Shown here one piece after another: positions 1 through 6,510 of a DNA stretch of 11,292 bases. The position numbers and the translations under genes were made by a program. Origin of the DNA: CS1-C013 sp964353745. Its GTDB lineage: Archaea > Aenigmatarchaeota > Aenigmatarchaeia > Aenigmatarchaeales > Aenigmatarchaeaceae. Numbering within the stretch: the first letter of the stretch is position 1; the number at the start of each line of letters is the position of its first letter. Location: positions 1-11,292 of the forward strand of contig CAYGWD010000027.1 in NCBI GenBank assembly GCA_964353745.1, given 5' to 3'. The notes under the pieces were generated by a model. It saw only the letters and a program-made list of their open reading frames with translations. It searched no databases and was not told the DNA's origin.

Positions 1-1226
1 GCATAGGCGGTGTAGGAGCATTTGATTTTGAAAACGGTATAATTTCTCCAGGCGGGGTCGGTTATGATATTTCTTGCGGCGTAAGATTGTTAAGAACTAA
101 TTTAAATGAAAATGAGCTGAAACCAAAGATGAAGGAGCTGATTGAAGCGATTTTTAAGAACGTTCCAAGCGGGGTTGGCTCTGAGGGAAAAACAAGACTG
201 AATTATAATCAGTTGGATGAAATCCTGTTCACAGGGGCAGAATGGGCTGTCAAAAACGGCTATGGATGGAAGCAAGACTTGGAAAGAATGGAAGATAATG
301 GGAAAATGAAAGAAGCTGACGCAAGCAAAGTTTCCAAAGAAGCATTGAAAAGAGGTATTCCTCAGATAGGAACACTAGGCTCTGGAAACCATTATCTAGA
401 GGTTCAAAGAGTTGATAAAATATTCTTGCCAGAAATAGCAAAAGCCATGGGCATCGAAAGAGAAGGGCAAGTAACAGCCATGATTCATTGCGGTAGCCGC
501 GGGCTTGGCCACCAGGTTGCAACAGATTATCTGAGAGTAATGGAACAGGCAATGAGAAAGTATAATATAAGAGTGCCTGACAGAGAATTGGCGTGCGCGC
601 CTGCCCAGAGCAATGAGGCGCAGGATTATTTCAAAGCTGCTTGCGCCTCTGTTAATTATTCTCTAGTCAACAGGCAGATGATCTTGCATTGGGTCAGGGA
701 ATGTTTTCAAAAAGTTTTTAACAAATCTGCGGAAGAATTAGGCCTGGAACTTGTCTATGATGTAAGCCATAACATAGTTAAGATAGAGGAACATGAAGTT
801 GATGGTAAAAAAGTGAAATTGTGGGTTCATAGAAAAGGTGCGACAAGAGGTTTTCCGCCTAATCATCCTGCTTTGCCAGAGATATACAAGAAGATAGGAC
901 AGCCTGTTATAATCGGCGGTTCTATGGGAACTTTTTCCTATTTGTTAGTCGGAACGGAAACCAGCAAAGAAACCTTCTACAGCACTGCTCATGGAGCTGG
1001 AAGAGTCATGTCTAGAACTGAGGCCGTAAGAACAAAGAAAGGAATTGATGTTAAAAAAGAATTGGAAAGCAGAGGCATTGTTATTAGGAGTGCTGGTTTG
1101 GAAACATTGTCAGAAGAGGCTGATTTTGCTTACAAGAACGTTACAGAGGTTGTAGAAACCTGCGAGAAAGCTGGGATAAGTAAGATTGTTTGTCGTTTCA
1201 AACCTCTCGGAGTCTGCAAAGGTTAG
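1..1226 (+). CDS. rtcB: RtcB tRNA-splicing RNA ligase (5' end cut off by window)
   Basis: RtcB joins 2',3'-cyclic phosphate (or 3'-phosphate) and 5'-OH RNA ends using GTP and Mn2+, sealing spliced tRNA exons in Archaea. The frame is open from base 3, so the gene is 5'-partial with 407 residues visible. By alignment from memory to the Pyrococcus enzyme about 73 N-terminal residues are missing. All catalytic landmarks are present, numbered from base 3: GYDISCG with metal-binding D22 and C25, GSGNH with N129 and H130, IHCGSRG with H162, VSHN with H256, and AHGAGR with H330, the guanylated histidine. The C-terminus ends in the family's typical PLGVCKG. No intein is seen in the visible part, although archaeal rtcB genes often carry one. 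Its partner archease lies 560 bp downstream on the opposite strand, separated by a small regulator. The internal TTG at 87 is not the real start because conserved RtcB sequence continues upstream of it. Confidence 0.97.
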   Translation, partial: IGGVGAFDFENGIISPGGVGYDISCGVRLLRTNLNENELKPKMKELIEAIFKNVPSGVGSEGKTRLNYNQLDEILFTGAEWAVKNGYGWKQDLERMEDNGKMKEADASKVSKEALKRGIPQIGTLGSGNHYLEVQRVDKIFLPEIAKAMGIEREGQVTAMIHCGSRGLGHQVATDYLRVMEQAMRKYNIRVPDRELACAPAQSNEAQDYFKAACASVNYSLVNRQMILHWVRECFQKVFNKSAEELGLELVYDVSHNIVKIEEHEVDGKKVKLWVHRKGATRGFPPNHPALPEIYKKIGQPVIIGGSMGTFSYLLVGTETSKETFYSTAHGAGRVMSRTEAVRTKKGIDVKKELESRGIVIRSAGLETLSEEADFAYKNVTEVVETCEKAGISKIVCRFKPLGVCKG

Positions 1227-1283
1227 TTCGTTCTAAAAATGCGAAGTTCAGAATGCGCGCTTAATTTTATGGGTTGGTTGATG

Positions 1284-1309
1284 CGTCAGTTCAAATCCGG
1301 CCCCCTGCA
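1284..1309 (+). other. tRNA 3'-end-like remnant (possible att site)
   Basis: The sequence gttcaaatcc followed by ggccccctgca has the layout of a tRNA T-loop, 3' T-stem strand, 3' acceptor strand and discriminator A. The 5' T-stem strand (gtcag against ccggc) pairs only partly, with one G-U and one A-C mismatch. A matching 5' acceptor (gcagggg or caggggg) and a D-arm are absent upstream, so this is not an intact tRNA gene. It may be a decayed tRNA or the tRNA 3' fragment left at the far end of an integrated element. Chance resemblance cannot be excluded. Confidence 0.35.
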
Positions 1310-1324
1310 TACTTTTCATGTATT

Positions 1325-1351
1325 TTAGAATCAAATAGATTTTTGTTCTAA
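1325..1351. promoter_or_regulatory. Inverted repeat TTAGAA-n15-TTCTAA upstream of the HxlR-like gene
   Basis: A perfect 6-bp inverted repeat with a 15-nt spacer sits just upstream of the TATA-like box of the winged-helix gene. The half-site GTTCTAA also occurs at 1230-1236, and ATTCTAA at 1378-1384. This placement would suit an autoregulatory operator for a dimeric winged-helix protein. A T-run inside the spacer (1340-1344) could alternatively contribute to rtcB termination. Both readings are inferred. Confidence 0.25.
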
Positions 1352-1360
1352 GGAAAAGAA

Positions 1361-1371
1361 TAAAAGTTTAA
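1361..1371 (+). promoter_or_regulatory. TATA-like promoter of the HxlR-like gene
   Basis: The box taaaagtttaa is centred about 30 bp upstream of the GTG at 1396, preceded by a purine-rich aggaaaag that could serve as a BRE. This spacing fits an archaeal promoter driving a leaderless transcript that begins at or near that GTG. Confidence 0.4.
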
Positions 1372-1395
1372 TTGTTCATTCTAATTTTGAGTATT

Positions 1396-1725
1396 GTGAC
1401 TAAACAAACAACAGAATATTCAGCAATTCATGATTCTGGATTATTTTTACCAGGAACTTTATATTTACTTCAACAATTAAATCAAAGAGGCGAACTAAGA
1501 AATAGAGATATAATGAATAAAGACATTTACCATAATGGGGCTGTTTTATCTGATAGATTAAAAAGAACACAAAAACATGGTTTAGTCAAAAGAAATGTAA
1601 AAAATATTCCAGGAGAACAGACAATCATAACATATTCTCTTTCTGAATATGGAGAACAAGTTATACCATTAATGGAAAAAATTGAAGAAATAACACAAAC
1701 AGCAAAAACAGCCCTTAAATATTGA
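1396..1725 (+). CDS. HxlR-like winged-helix transcriptional regulator
   Basis: This is a 109-residue protein resembling the HxlR/MarR-type winged-helix group, small dimeric DNA-binding regulators. From the GTG start, residues 20-30 (GTLYLLQQLNQ) match the first HTH helix. Residues 47-66 (NGAVLSDRLKRTQKHGLVKR) match the HxlR recognition helix and turn into the wing, and YSLSEYG matches the family's YxLTxxG after the wing. A C-terminal amphipathic helix (PLMEKIEEI) would serve dimerisation. I chose GTG 1396 because a TATA-like box lies about 30 bp upstream and no Shine-Dalgarno is evident; TTG at 1372 or 1387 would only add a short hydrophobic tail. The gene is visibly more AT-rich than rtcB, lies between rtcB and archease, and has a tRNA-like fragment upstream, which suggests horizontal arrival. 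The signal it senses is unknown. Confidence 0.75.
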   Translation: MTKQTTEYSAIHDSGLFLPGTLYLLQQLNQRGELRNRDIMNKDIYHNGAVLSDRLKRTQKHGLVKRNVKNIPGEQTIITYSLSEYGEQVIPLMEKIEEITQTAKTALKY

Positions 1726-1748
1726 TATGAACAGGAGAAATGTAAATG

Positions 1749-1762
1749 CTGCTGAGAAGCAG
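1749..1762 (+). other. Short GNRA-type hairpin
   Basis: The stem ctgct/agcag closes a gaga tetraloop and is followed by ggccccctg. It lies in the 59-bp gap between the convergent HxlR-like and archease genes, so it could mark a 3' end or be part of a small RNA. A 5-bp stem could also arise by chance. Confidence 0.2.
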
Positions 1763-1784
1763 GCCCCCTGAACCAATATTTTAT

Positions 1785-2213
1785 TTATACGTCTAGGACA
1801 ACTATAATCCTGCATTTATTCGGTTTTTCTTCTATCTCCATTTGAGTATAGGATACGCCTTTAACCTCTATCTTTAATTGATGTTTTTCAAAATCTATTT
1901 TTTCCCCATAAGCCTTTGCAACCAACTTAAACTTTCCATCTACATCCTTTATCTTAACATCAAACTCGCTAAAGAACATCCTTTCAACATCCCTCAAGTA
2001 AATCAACTTAGAGAGCCAGTCGAACAACAAAGATTTTTTATCCTCTGATTTTATTTTAATCTCCTTTGATATAGTTGGCTTTATCCTCTTTGTATCAGTC
2101 TGAACCTCGAACATAGCTACAGCTGCTTCAGCAAATGCTTCCTCTATGTTCTTACCAGTTGCCTCAATGGCAACATCTGCTGTTGCAATGCCTTCTAAAA
2201 ATTTAAATGACAT
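1785..2213 (-). CDS. Archease, RtcB activator
   Basis: Archease is the small protein that speeds RtcB guanylation and multiple turnover. From the ATG the protein is 142 aa, the usual family length. Visible family features are FLEGIATADVAIEATG at the N-terminus (usual form xxHTADIxIxAxG), LLFDWLSKLIYLRD and FSEFDVKI in the middle, AYGEKIDFEKHQLKIEVKGVSY, and a C-terminal VVLDV. The aspartate of TAD and the final aspartate, both metal-site residues in the family, are kept; the His normally before TAD is Ala here. I chose ATG 2213 over the upstream TTG at 2237 because gagtgat (2217-2223) gives a Shine-Dalgarno about 5 nt away and family members start at this point. It is transcribed divergently from the TrmB-type gene and converges with the HxlR-like gene. 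It presumably serves the RtcB encoded nearby. Confidence 0.93.
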   Translation of the reverse strand: MSFKFLEGIATADVAIEATGKNIEEAFAEAAVAMFEVQTDTKRIKPTISKEIKIKSEDKKSLLFDWLSKLIYLRDVERMFFSEFDVKIKDVDGKFKLVAKAYGEKIDFEKHQLKIEVKGVSYTQMEIEEKPNKCRIIVVLDV

Positions 2214-2243
2214 TAAATCACTCAGATATATTATCAATTATAG

Positions 2244-2317
2244 TTTCTGGTTTTTAAAAGAAAGCTTTAAATATTTTAGTATTTTAGTAACTATTATATA
2301 ACTTTTTTAACCGGAAA
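2244..2317. promoter_or_regulatory. Divergent promoter region with mirrored TTTCTGGTT / AACCGGAAA half-sites
   Basis: The intergenic region holds a TATA-like ctttaaatatt (2265-2275), read leftward for archease, and attatataac (2293-2302) or ttttttaa (2303-2310), read rightward for the TrmB-type gene. Two near-complementary 9-mers flank them, tttctggtt at 2244-2252 and aaccggaaa at 2309-2317, agreeing at 8 of 9 positions as an inverted pair. Such flanking sites could be operators for the adjacent TrmB-type regulator. The operator role is inference; the promoter role is better supported by position. Confidence 0.35.
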
Positions 2318-2338
2318 ACAGTTAATTTGGTGCGATGA

Positions 2339-3127
2339 ATGGAAAAGGTTGAAAACCTGTTAAGAGAATTCGGTCTTACAGAGTATGAGGTAAGAGCATT
2401 CATAACCCTGCTAAAACTAAAAATAGCAACAGCAGAACAAATATCGGAAATTGGCAATATACCGTTACCGAGAGTTTATGACACTTTATCCGAGTTGAAG
2501 AAGAAAGGCTTTGTCCTAATAAACAGGACCAGACCTAAAAAGTTCAAGCCTATTTCACCGGAGAAAGCCTTGAAAAATTTAATTGATATAAAAAGAAAGA
2601 ATTTCGAGGAAAAAGCAAAAAATCTAGAAGACAGCATAAAAAGTATAGAAGATGTTATCAGTGAGATAGAACCCGTAGAAAATGTTGAAAAGAGTTGGAA
2701 CATTTGGTCCACAGAAAATAGGTATAATGTACAAACGGTCTTTAATGAAATTGAAAAAAAGGCTAAGAAAGAAATTCTAATATTCGCCGGAGACATGTCA
2801 TGGCTGCCTGAAAGAGAAAGCAATATAAGAAACGCTATTAAAAGCGGTGTAAAGGTTAAAATTTTGATGAAAGAGCCTGGTTCTAAAGAGGTCATAAAAA
2901 ATCTAAATAAGATTAAGAAGCTTGGCGCTGAAGTGAAGCTTGGATACAAAAGTTCTCTTAGAGGAGAAATAATAGATGATGAAAACGCTTTAATAGCCTT
3001 TAAAAGTATGAACGCAAAAGAGAAAAATTACAAGTCTAAATATGAATTAACCGTGTTTGAAAACCCTGTCATGATAGAAGTTCTAAAGGAAAATTTTAAC
3101 TTCTGGTGGAACAAATTAAGGGTTTAG
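2339..3127 (+). CDS. TrmB-family transcriptional regulator
   Basis: This 262-residue protein has the standard TrmB layout. An N-terminal winged helix spans residues 1-75, with LTEYEVRAFITLL opening the domain and a recognition segment IPLPRVYDTLSELKKKGFV at 41-59. A charged helical linker follows at about 84-112 (coiled-coil dimerisation). A C-terminal effector-binding domain covers about 118-262, with the core strand pattern ILIFAGD, SGVKVKIL (169-176) and a closing NFWWNKLR. TrmB proteins usually sense sugars and control transport or central metabolism; I cannot name the ligand here. The ATG at 2339 is supported by ggtg at 2329-2332, 6 nt upstream. It is divergent from archease, and its last 12 bp overlap the convergent sensor-only gene that resembles its own C-terminal half. 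Confidence 0.88.
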   Translation: MEKVENLLREFGLTEYEVRAFITLLKLKIATAEQISEIGNIPLPRVYDTLSELKKKGFVLINRTRPKKFKPISPEKALKNLIDIKRKNFEEKAKNLEDSIKSIEDVISEIEPVENVEKSWNIWSTENRYNVQTVFNEIEKKAKKEILIFAGDMSWLPERESNIRNAIKSGVKVKILMKEPGSKEVIKNLNKIKKLGAEVKLGYKSSLRGEIIDDENALIAFKSMNAKEKNYKSKYELTVFENPVMIEVLKENFNFWWNKLRV

Positions 3128-3829
3128 AACTTTTCCCTGTACAGCACCTTCTCCTCTAGTCATTGGTTTTTGCGACAAGGCTAAATCTTCTCTCATGTAT
3201 TTTGATTTTTCCCATTCTTTTTTAAAGCGGTCATCTAAAGAATCTACAATAAGAGGCGATTTTGTAGTTAAAGCTAAAATGGGAAAATTTTCTTCCTGAG
3301 CTATTTGAGACTCACCGACTATTTTGCGTGGTGCTATTTCTGCATATTGTCGAGTTATTTCATCAGGAGGCACGTTCAATGATCTTTGAATCACATAAGC
3401 CTCTTCTCTGTCAAATACGCCCCCTCTAATTCCATTGCCCCAAGTCTTTAATTCAATACGTCCGCCTATTTTCCTATTTTCAGGGTTATCTGAAAATTCT
3501 TCTTTAACATATTCACCAGCCCAGTAAATTAGTTTTGCTGAGTTTGGTTCCCATTTACCTAAAATTTTTACTTTAACACCACGGTTTCTTGCTTCTTTCA
3601 ATACTTCAAGTTCTGCTTTAGGTAATCCTAAAATATCGACAGTTTCAGCATAAAAATCTCCACCAAGAAGATGTATGGTTTCTTCTGCTTTCATTTCTCG
3701 CTCTTTTCTATATTCCCATAAACTTCCTCTGTCTTTCAATTTTGTATAGCCTTCTTTCTCTTCAACTAATAACTTTTCCAAGCTATTAACATCTGACCAG
3801 TTTTCTGGCTCTTTTGTTCTATGAAACAT
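3116..3829 (-). CDS. Stand-alone TrmB-type effector-binding domain protein, no DNA-binding domain
   Basis: This is a 237-residue protein without a winged helix. Residues about 48-215 look like the C-terminal sensor domain of TrmB proteins, including that of the convergent neighbour. IHLLGGDFY (52-60) matches ILIFAGDMS, RGVKVKIL (83-90) matches SGVKVKIL, and GIRGGVFDREEAYV matches LRGEIIDDENALI. A C-terminal FKKEWEKSK matches the neighbour's NFWWNKLR. The first 45 residues are charged and unrecognised; about 20 basic and polar residues trail at the end. The fold is related to phospholipase D, but I see no HKD catalytic motif, so a binding role is likelier than an enzyme. ATG 3829 is preceded by gagagtg 5 nt away and by a TATA-like tttttaaag. 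It could sequester the effector or form heterodimers with the full TrmB protein; both are conjecture. Confidence 0.7.
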   Translation of the reverse strand: MFHRTKEPENWSDVNSLEKLLVEEKEGYTKLKDRGSLWEYRKEREMKAEETIHLLGGDFYAETVDILGLPKAELEVLKEARNRGVKVKILGKWEPNSAKLIYWAGEYVKEEFSDNPENRKIGGRIELKTWGNGIRGGVFDREEAYVIQRSLNVPPDEITRQYAEIAPRKIVGESQIAQEENFPILALTTKSPLIVDSLDDRFKKEWEKSKYMREDLALSQKPMTRGEGAVQGKVLNP

Positions 3830-3878
3830 ATTTTCACTCTCTTTTCTAGGTAAATTACTCTATTAAATAGTAAGGCAC

Positions 3879-3892
3879 AAAACTTTAAAAAT
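3879..3892 (-). promoter_or_regulatory. TATA-like promoter of the sensor-only TrmB-type gene
   Basis: Read on the minus strand, tttttaaag is preceded by a G-run (caggggga) that would sit in the BRE position. It lies about 55 bp upstream of the ATG at 3829, giving a short leader that includes the gagagtg Shine-Dalgarno. The 9-mer ccccctgaa here (3893-3901) also occurs at 1764-1772. Confidence 0.4.
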
Positions 3893-3922
3893 CCCCCTGA
3901 AAATAAAATATTAAAAATGTTG

Positions 3923-3940
3923 AAAAAAACTCATTTTTTT
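3923..3940. repeat. A7-ctca-T7 inverted repeat in AT-rich intergenic region
   Basis: Seven A's and seven T's flank a ctca loop inside the 252-bp gap between two divergent genes (3830-4081). An A/T stem this weak, followed only by gg, is a poor terminator and its position between divergent promoters does not require one. It may simply reflect curved, AT-rich promoter DNA. Nothing else in the gap looks like a gene. Confidence 0.3.
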
Positions 3941-4047
3941 GGTGTATTCGATTATTAGAACCTATTTTCTGAATTTATTTAAAATTTAAAACATAAATCG
4001 GTATTTGTCGAACATAACTTATGCATTTACTACTAATAATGAGTGAG

Positions 4048-4056
4048 TATTTAAGA
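4048..4056 (+). promoter_or_regulatory. TATA-like promoter of the TudS-like gene
   Basis: The box tatttaaga is centred about 30 bp upstream of the ATG at 4082. No Shine-Dalgarno precedes that ATG (ttatgttactgt), so the transcript is probably leaderless or nearly so. Confidence 0.5.
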
Positions 4057-4081
4057 TAAAAAAACCATATTATGTTACTGT

Positions 4082-4588
4082 ATGGAACGCAGCAAAAAAG
4101 TCATTTTTGTGTCTCACTGTCTCTTGAACCAAAATGTAAGAGCATCAGGCAGAGAAAGATTTTCTGGTTCTTTTAAAGACTTGTTAGAACTATTTGCAGA
4201 GTCGGGAATAGGAATAGTTCAGATACCCTGCCCCCAGATAGAATTTAATGGGGGATTGGACAGGAAAATAAAAACAAAATCTTCTTGCGAAACAAATGGT
4301 TACAGGGGTCAATGCCATAAATTATCAACTAATCTTATAAGTCAGATAGAGAACTACCTTAAAAATAGCTATCTTGTGGTTGGTATTTTAGGCGTGGAAC
4401 TATCTTCCACTTGCGGCGTTCACCAAGTACAGAACGGAAGGAAGAACGTTCCTGGAAAGGGAATCCTGATGGAAGAAATTGAAAAGGAAATGCAAAAAAA
4501 GAACTTCCAAGTCCCGATAATAGGCGTCAATCTTGACAACATCTTTAGTTCCATAGAAAAGGTCCAATCTCTGTTAAAGTTTTCTTAA
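4082..4588 (+). CDS. TudS-related putative Fe-S desulfidase (DUF523-like)
   Basis: This 168-residue protein resembles the DUF523/TudS group. TudS removes sulfur from thiouracil using a [4Fe-4S] cluster held by three cysteines, leaving one iron free to bind the sulfur. Three conserved cysteine contexts are visible: SHCLLNQN (C13), IPCPQIEF (C50) and LSSTCGVHQ (C111). C69 and C78 are extra. The motifs GIVQIPCP, VVGILGVELSS and KGILMEEI fit the shorter branch that includes the clostridial CD3072-type putative desulfidases better than full-length DUF523. The native substrate is unknown; a thiolated nucleobase or other small thio-compound is plausible. Translation begins at the ATG, apparently leaderless. 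The gene converges with argS, leaving 28 bp between the stop codons. It is probably a single-gene transcript. Confidence 0.75.
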   Translation: MERSKKVIFVSHCLLNQNVRASGRERFSGSFKDLLELFAESGIGIVQIPCPQIEFNGGLDRKIKTKSSCETNGYRGQCHKLSTNLISQIENYLKNSYLVVGILGVELSSTCGVHQVQNGRKNVPGKGILMEEIEKEMQKKNFQVPIIGVNLDNIFSSIEKVQSLLKFS

Positions 4589-4616
4589 ATTCAATCTATT
4601 TGTTTCCACTAGACAA

Positions 4617-6467
4617 TTACATTTTTTCTAAAACAGGAATACCTAGCAATTCCATACCGGTTCCCAGAACGACTTTTACTGCTTCCACGAGTTTTAGCCT
4701 TGCATTCTTTAACTCTTCTTCAGCCTTTAGAACTGGCAAGGATTGATAAAACTCATTAAAAGCAACCGACAAATCGTATAGATAGTTTGCCGTGTAATGC
4801 GGTCTTAAATCTTTTACAGATCTTTCTATGGTGCATGGGAATTTTGACAATAACTTCAAAACATTTATTTCCTTAGAATCTTTTAATTGTTTTACATCAA
4901 AACTCTTTAATTTATCCGCCTTGCTCAATATGGAAGAAGCTCTTGTGCAAGTGTACTGAAGGTAAGGAGCAGCGTTGCCGTCCAATCTTAGTGCATCATC
5001 CATATCAAATACGATTATTTTTTCTGGCGATATCTTTTCTAACTCATATCGAAGCGCTCCTACAGCTATTTTTTCTGCTACTTCTTTCAGCCAATCATCA
5101 GAAGCATTTGGATTTCTGTTTTTTGTTTCTTCTAGAGATTTCTTAAACAACTCATCCAGAACAACATCAGTGTTGATAAATAGTCCTTTTCTTCCAGCCA
5201 TGTGCACGAACTTTTCTTCAGTTTCTATTCCCAATTTTTTAGCAGCTTTAGAACTCAAAGAAACCACATCATAATCATAGTGGATGTAGTCAATTTTTTT
5301 GCCTGCTATCAGTTTTAATGCAGCAATGACAGAATCTTGATAAAAGGACTGTCTAACGTCTATAACGTTTATAGAGGTATCAACCCCTCTAAACTCTGGA
5401 TGCTTTTTCTCTCCTTCTTTTGAAGTCGTTGTCCAAAGAATCTTATCGTTGGGTTGCTCTACAAATTTTGAATAATTGAAGTCTGTCTTCAGCAAGTCAT
5501 GCTTCCACATGGCATAAGCTACATCCTTACCAACATAAACAATAGTTCCGTCTGATCTGACGATAGTCGCATCCGCGTCTTTCATTCCTTTGAATTCTGG
5601 CAAGTCTGATAATCTCAGTAACCAACAACCTTTCTTCTCTTCATCCGTCGCTTGATAAACGAATTTTCCTTTCTTTAACAGTTCAAATGCCTTTTCCCAT
5701 AGCTTTAGCTGTATTATGTCAGATTCCTTATTCAATAAGTCGTAATATATAGACATTCTCCAGCAAGTCTTCAACTGCTCCAGCAGAATTCTCCTTGCAA
5801 TTTGGTTTGAAAATTCTGCAATCTCATTATTGCCTTCTTCAATTTGTTTTGTAATAGACTTCTTTTTTTCCAAGAGCTCTGGATTTGATTCGTACATCCT
5901 GTTAACCTTTACATAAACCTCGTCACCACAGTACTGATCAAACTTCAATTTCGTTTCCATCGGCATGCCAAGTACTTTGAAACCGATAACAAGCTCGGCC
6001 ATCTGATTTCCTGTGTCGTCTATATAGTTTGCAACCTCGACATTATGACCATAGAAACTCAGTATTCTTGCCAGAGAATCTCCCAGACAGCTATTTCTTA
6101 TGTGACCGACGTGCAAAGCTTTGTTTGGGTTTGTGCTGGTGTGCTCAACCATTATTTTCTTCTTTTTTATTTTTTCTGGTTTACCATATTTTTCATTTAT
6201 TGATTTAAATAATTCTTGTCCGAATTCTCCCCAATTGACATAGAAGTTTACATAAGGCCCTACGGTCTCTATCTTTTCAACAAACTTTATTTTCAGTTTC
6301 TTGGACATCTCGTTAGCAATTTCTTTAGGATCTTTTTTTAATTTCTTAGCCAGAGAAAAACATGCATAGGCAAAATCTCCATATTTTTCAGGTTCCTCTA
6401 TTTCCTTTGCATCGACCTCCAAGGCTTTTGCTATCTCTTCTTTTAGATCTAACCAGAGATTTTCCAT
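4617..6467 (-). CDS. argS: Arginyl-tRNA synthetase
   Basis: This class Ia synthetase charges tRNA-Arg with arginine. With the upstream Met included it has 619 residues (616 from the start chosen here), and residue numbers below count from that upstream Met. An N-terminal ArgRS-specific domain (about 1-90) carries YGDFAYACFSLAKKLKKDP, which recognises the tRNA D-loop. The catalytic core opens with VEHTSTNPNKALHVGH, where HVGH (122-125) is the HIGH signature. The KMSKS position reads HMAGRKG (425-431), a usual degenerate form in ArgRS. A C-terminal DALR anticodon-binding domain starts near APYLQYTCTRASSIL and runs to the end. ATG 6467 is preferred over ATG 6476 because a TATA-like taaaaaataa on the minus strand is centred about 24 bp from 6467 but only about 15 bp from 6476, which fits a leaderless transcript. 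It converges with the TudS-like gene and diverges from the pilin-like operon. Confidence 0.97.
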   Translation of the reverse strand: MENLWLDLKEEIAKALEVDAKEIEEPEKYGDFAYACFSLAKKLKKDPKEIANEMSKKLKIKFVEKIETVGPYVNFYVNWGEFGQELFKSINEKYGKPEKIKKKKIMVEHTSTNPNKALHVGHIRNSCLGDSLARILSFYGHNVEVANYIDDTGNQMAELVIGFKVLGMPMETKLKFDQYCGDEVYVKVNRMYESNPELLEKKKSITKQIEEGNNEIAEFSNQIARRILLEQLKTCWRMSIYYDLLNKESDIIQLKLWEKAFELLKKGKFVYQATDEEKKGCWLLRLSDLPEFKGMKDADATIVRSDGTIVYVGKDVAYAMWKHDLLKTDFNYSKFVEQPNDKILWTTTSKEGEKKHPEFRGVDTSINVIDVRQSFYQDSVIAALKLIAGKKIDYIHYDYDVVSLSSKAAKKLGIETEEKFVHMAGRKGLFINTDVVLDELFKKSLEETKNRNPNASDDWLKEVAEKIAVGALRYELEKISPEKIIVFDMDDALRLDGNAAPYLQYTCTRASSILSKADKLKSFDVKQLKDSKEINVLKLLSKFPCTIERSVKDLRPHYTANYLYDLSVAFNEFYQSLPVLKAEEELKNARLKLVEAVKVVLGTGMELLGIPVLEKM

Positions 6468-6486
6468 AATAATCATATATATTCGT

Positions 6487-6497
6487 TATTTTTTAAC
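6487..6497 (-). promoter_or_regulatory. TATA-like promoter of argS
   Basis: Read on the minus strand, taaaaaataa lies about 24 bp before the ATG at 6467, so transcription would start at that codon. No Shine-Dalgarno is present. This box is the reason for choosing the shorter start. Confidence 0.5.
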
Positions 6498-6510
6498 TAT
6501 AAGTAACCTT

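Noticed and set aside
250..552. Minus-strand open frame inside rtcB
   Set aside because: It lies wholly opposite conserved RtcB sequence and its translation looks like a shadow of that coding pattern.
1227..1310. A complete tRNA gene downstream of rtcB
   Set aside because: Only T-loop to acceptor-like sequence is present. No complementary 5' acceptor strand, D-arm or anticodon arm could be found upstream, and the T-stem has a mismatch.
1726..1784. Box C/D small RNA suggested by two CTGA motifs and a hairpin
   Set aside because: No convincing C box (RTGATGA) at the proper distance and no C'/D' pair, so CTGA alone is not enough.
2476..2949. Minus-strand Phe/Ser-rich open frame opposite the TrmB-type gene, superficially membrane-like
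   Set aside because: The hydrophobicity comes from the complement of Lys/Glu-rich coding sequence, and the plus-strand TrmB frame is clearly real.
3116..3829. Phospholipase D-type nuclease or toxin reading of the sensor-only gene
   Set aside because: No HxKxxxxD motif is present, and the motif order follows the non-catalytic TrmB effector domain.
3830..4081. A hidden small gene or CRISPR-like repeat in the longest intergenic gap
   Set aside because: The stretch is AT-rich with promoter-like boxes at both ends. No regularly spaced repeats or start-plus-Shine-Dalgarno pair for another frame was seen.
4943..5274. Two plus-strand open frames opposite argS
   Set aside because: Both lie antisense to conserved ArgRS sequence, including the HMAGRKG region, and lack any recognisable features.
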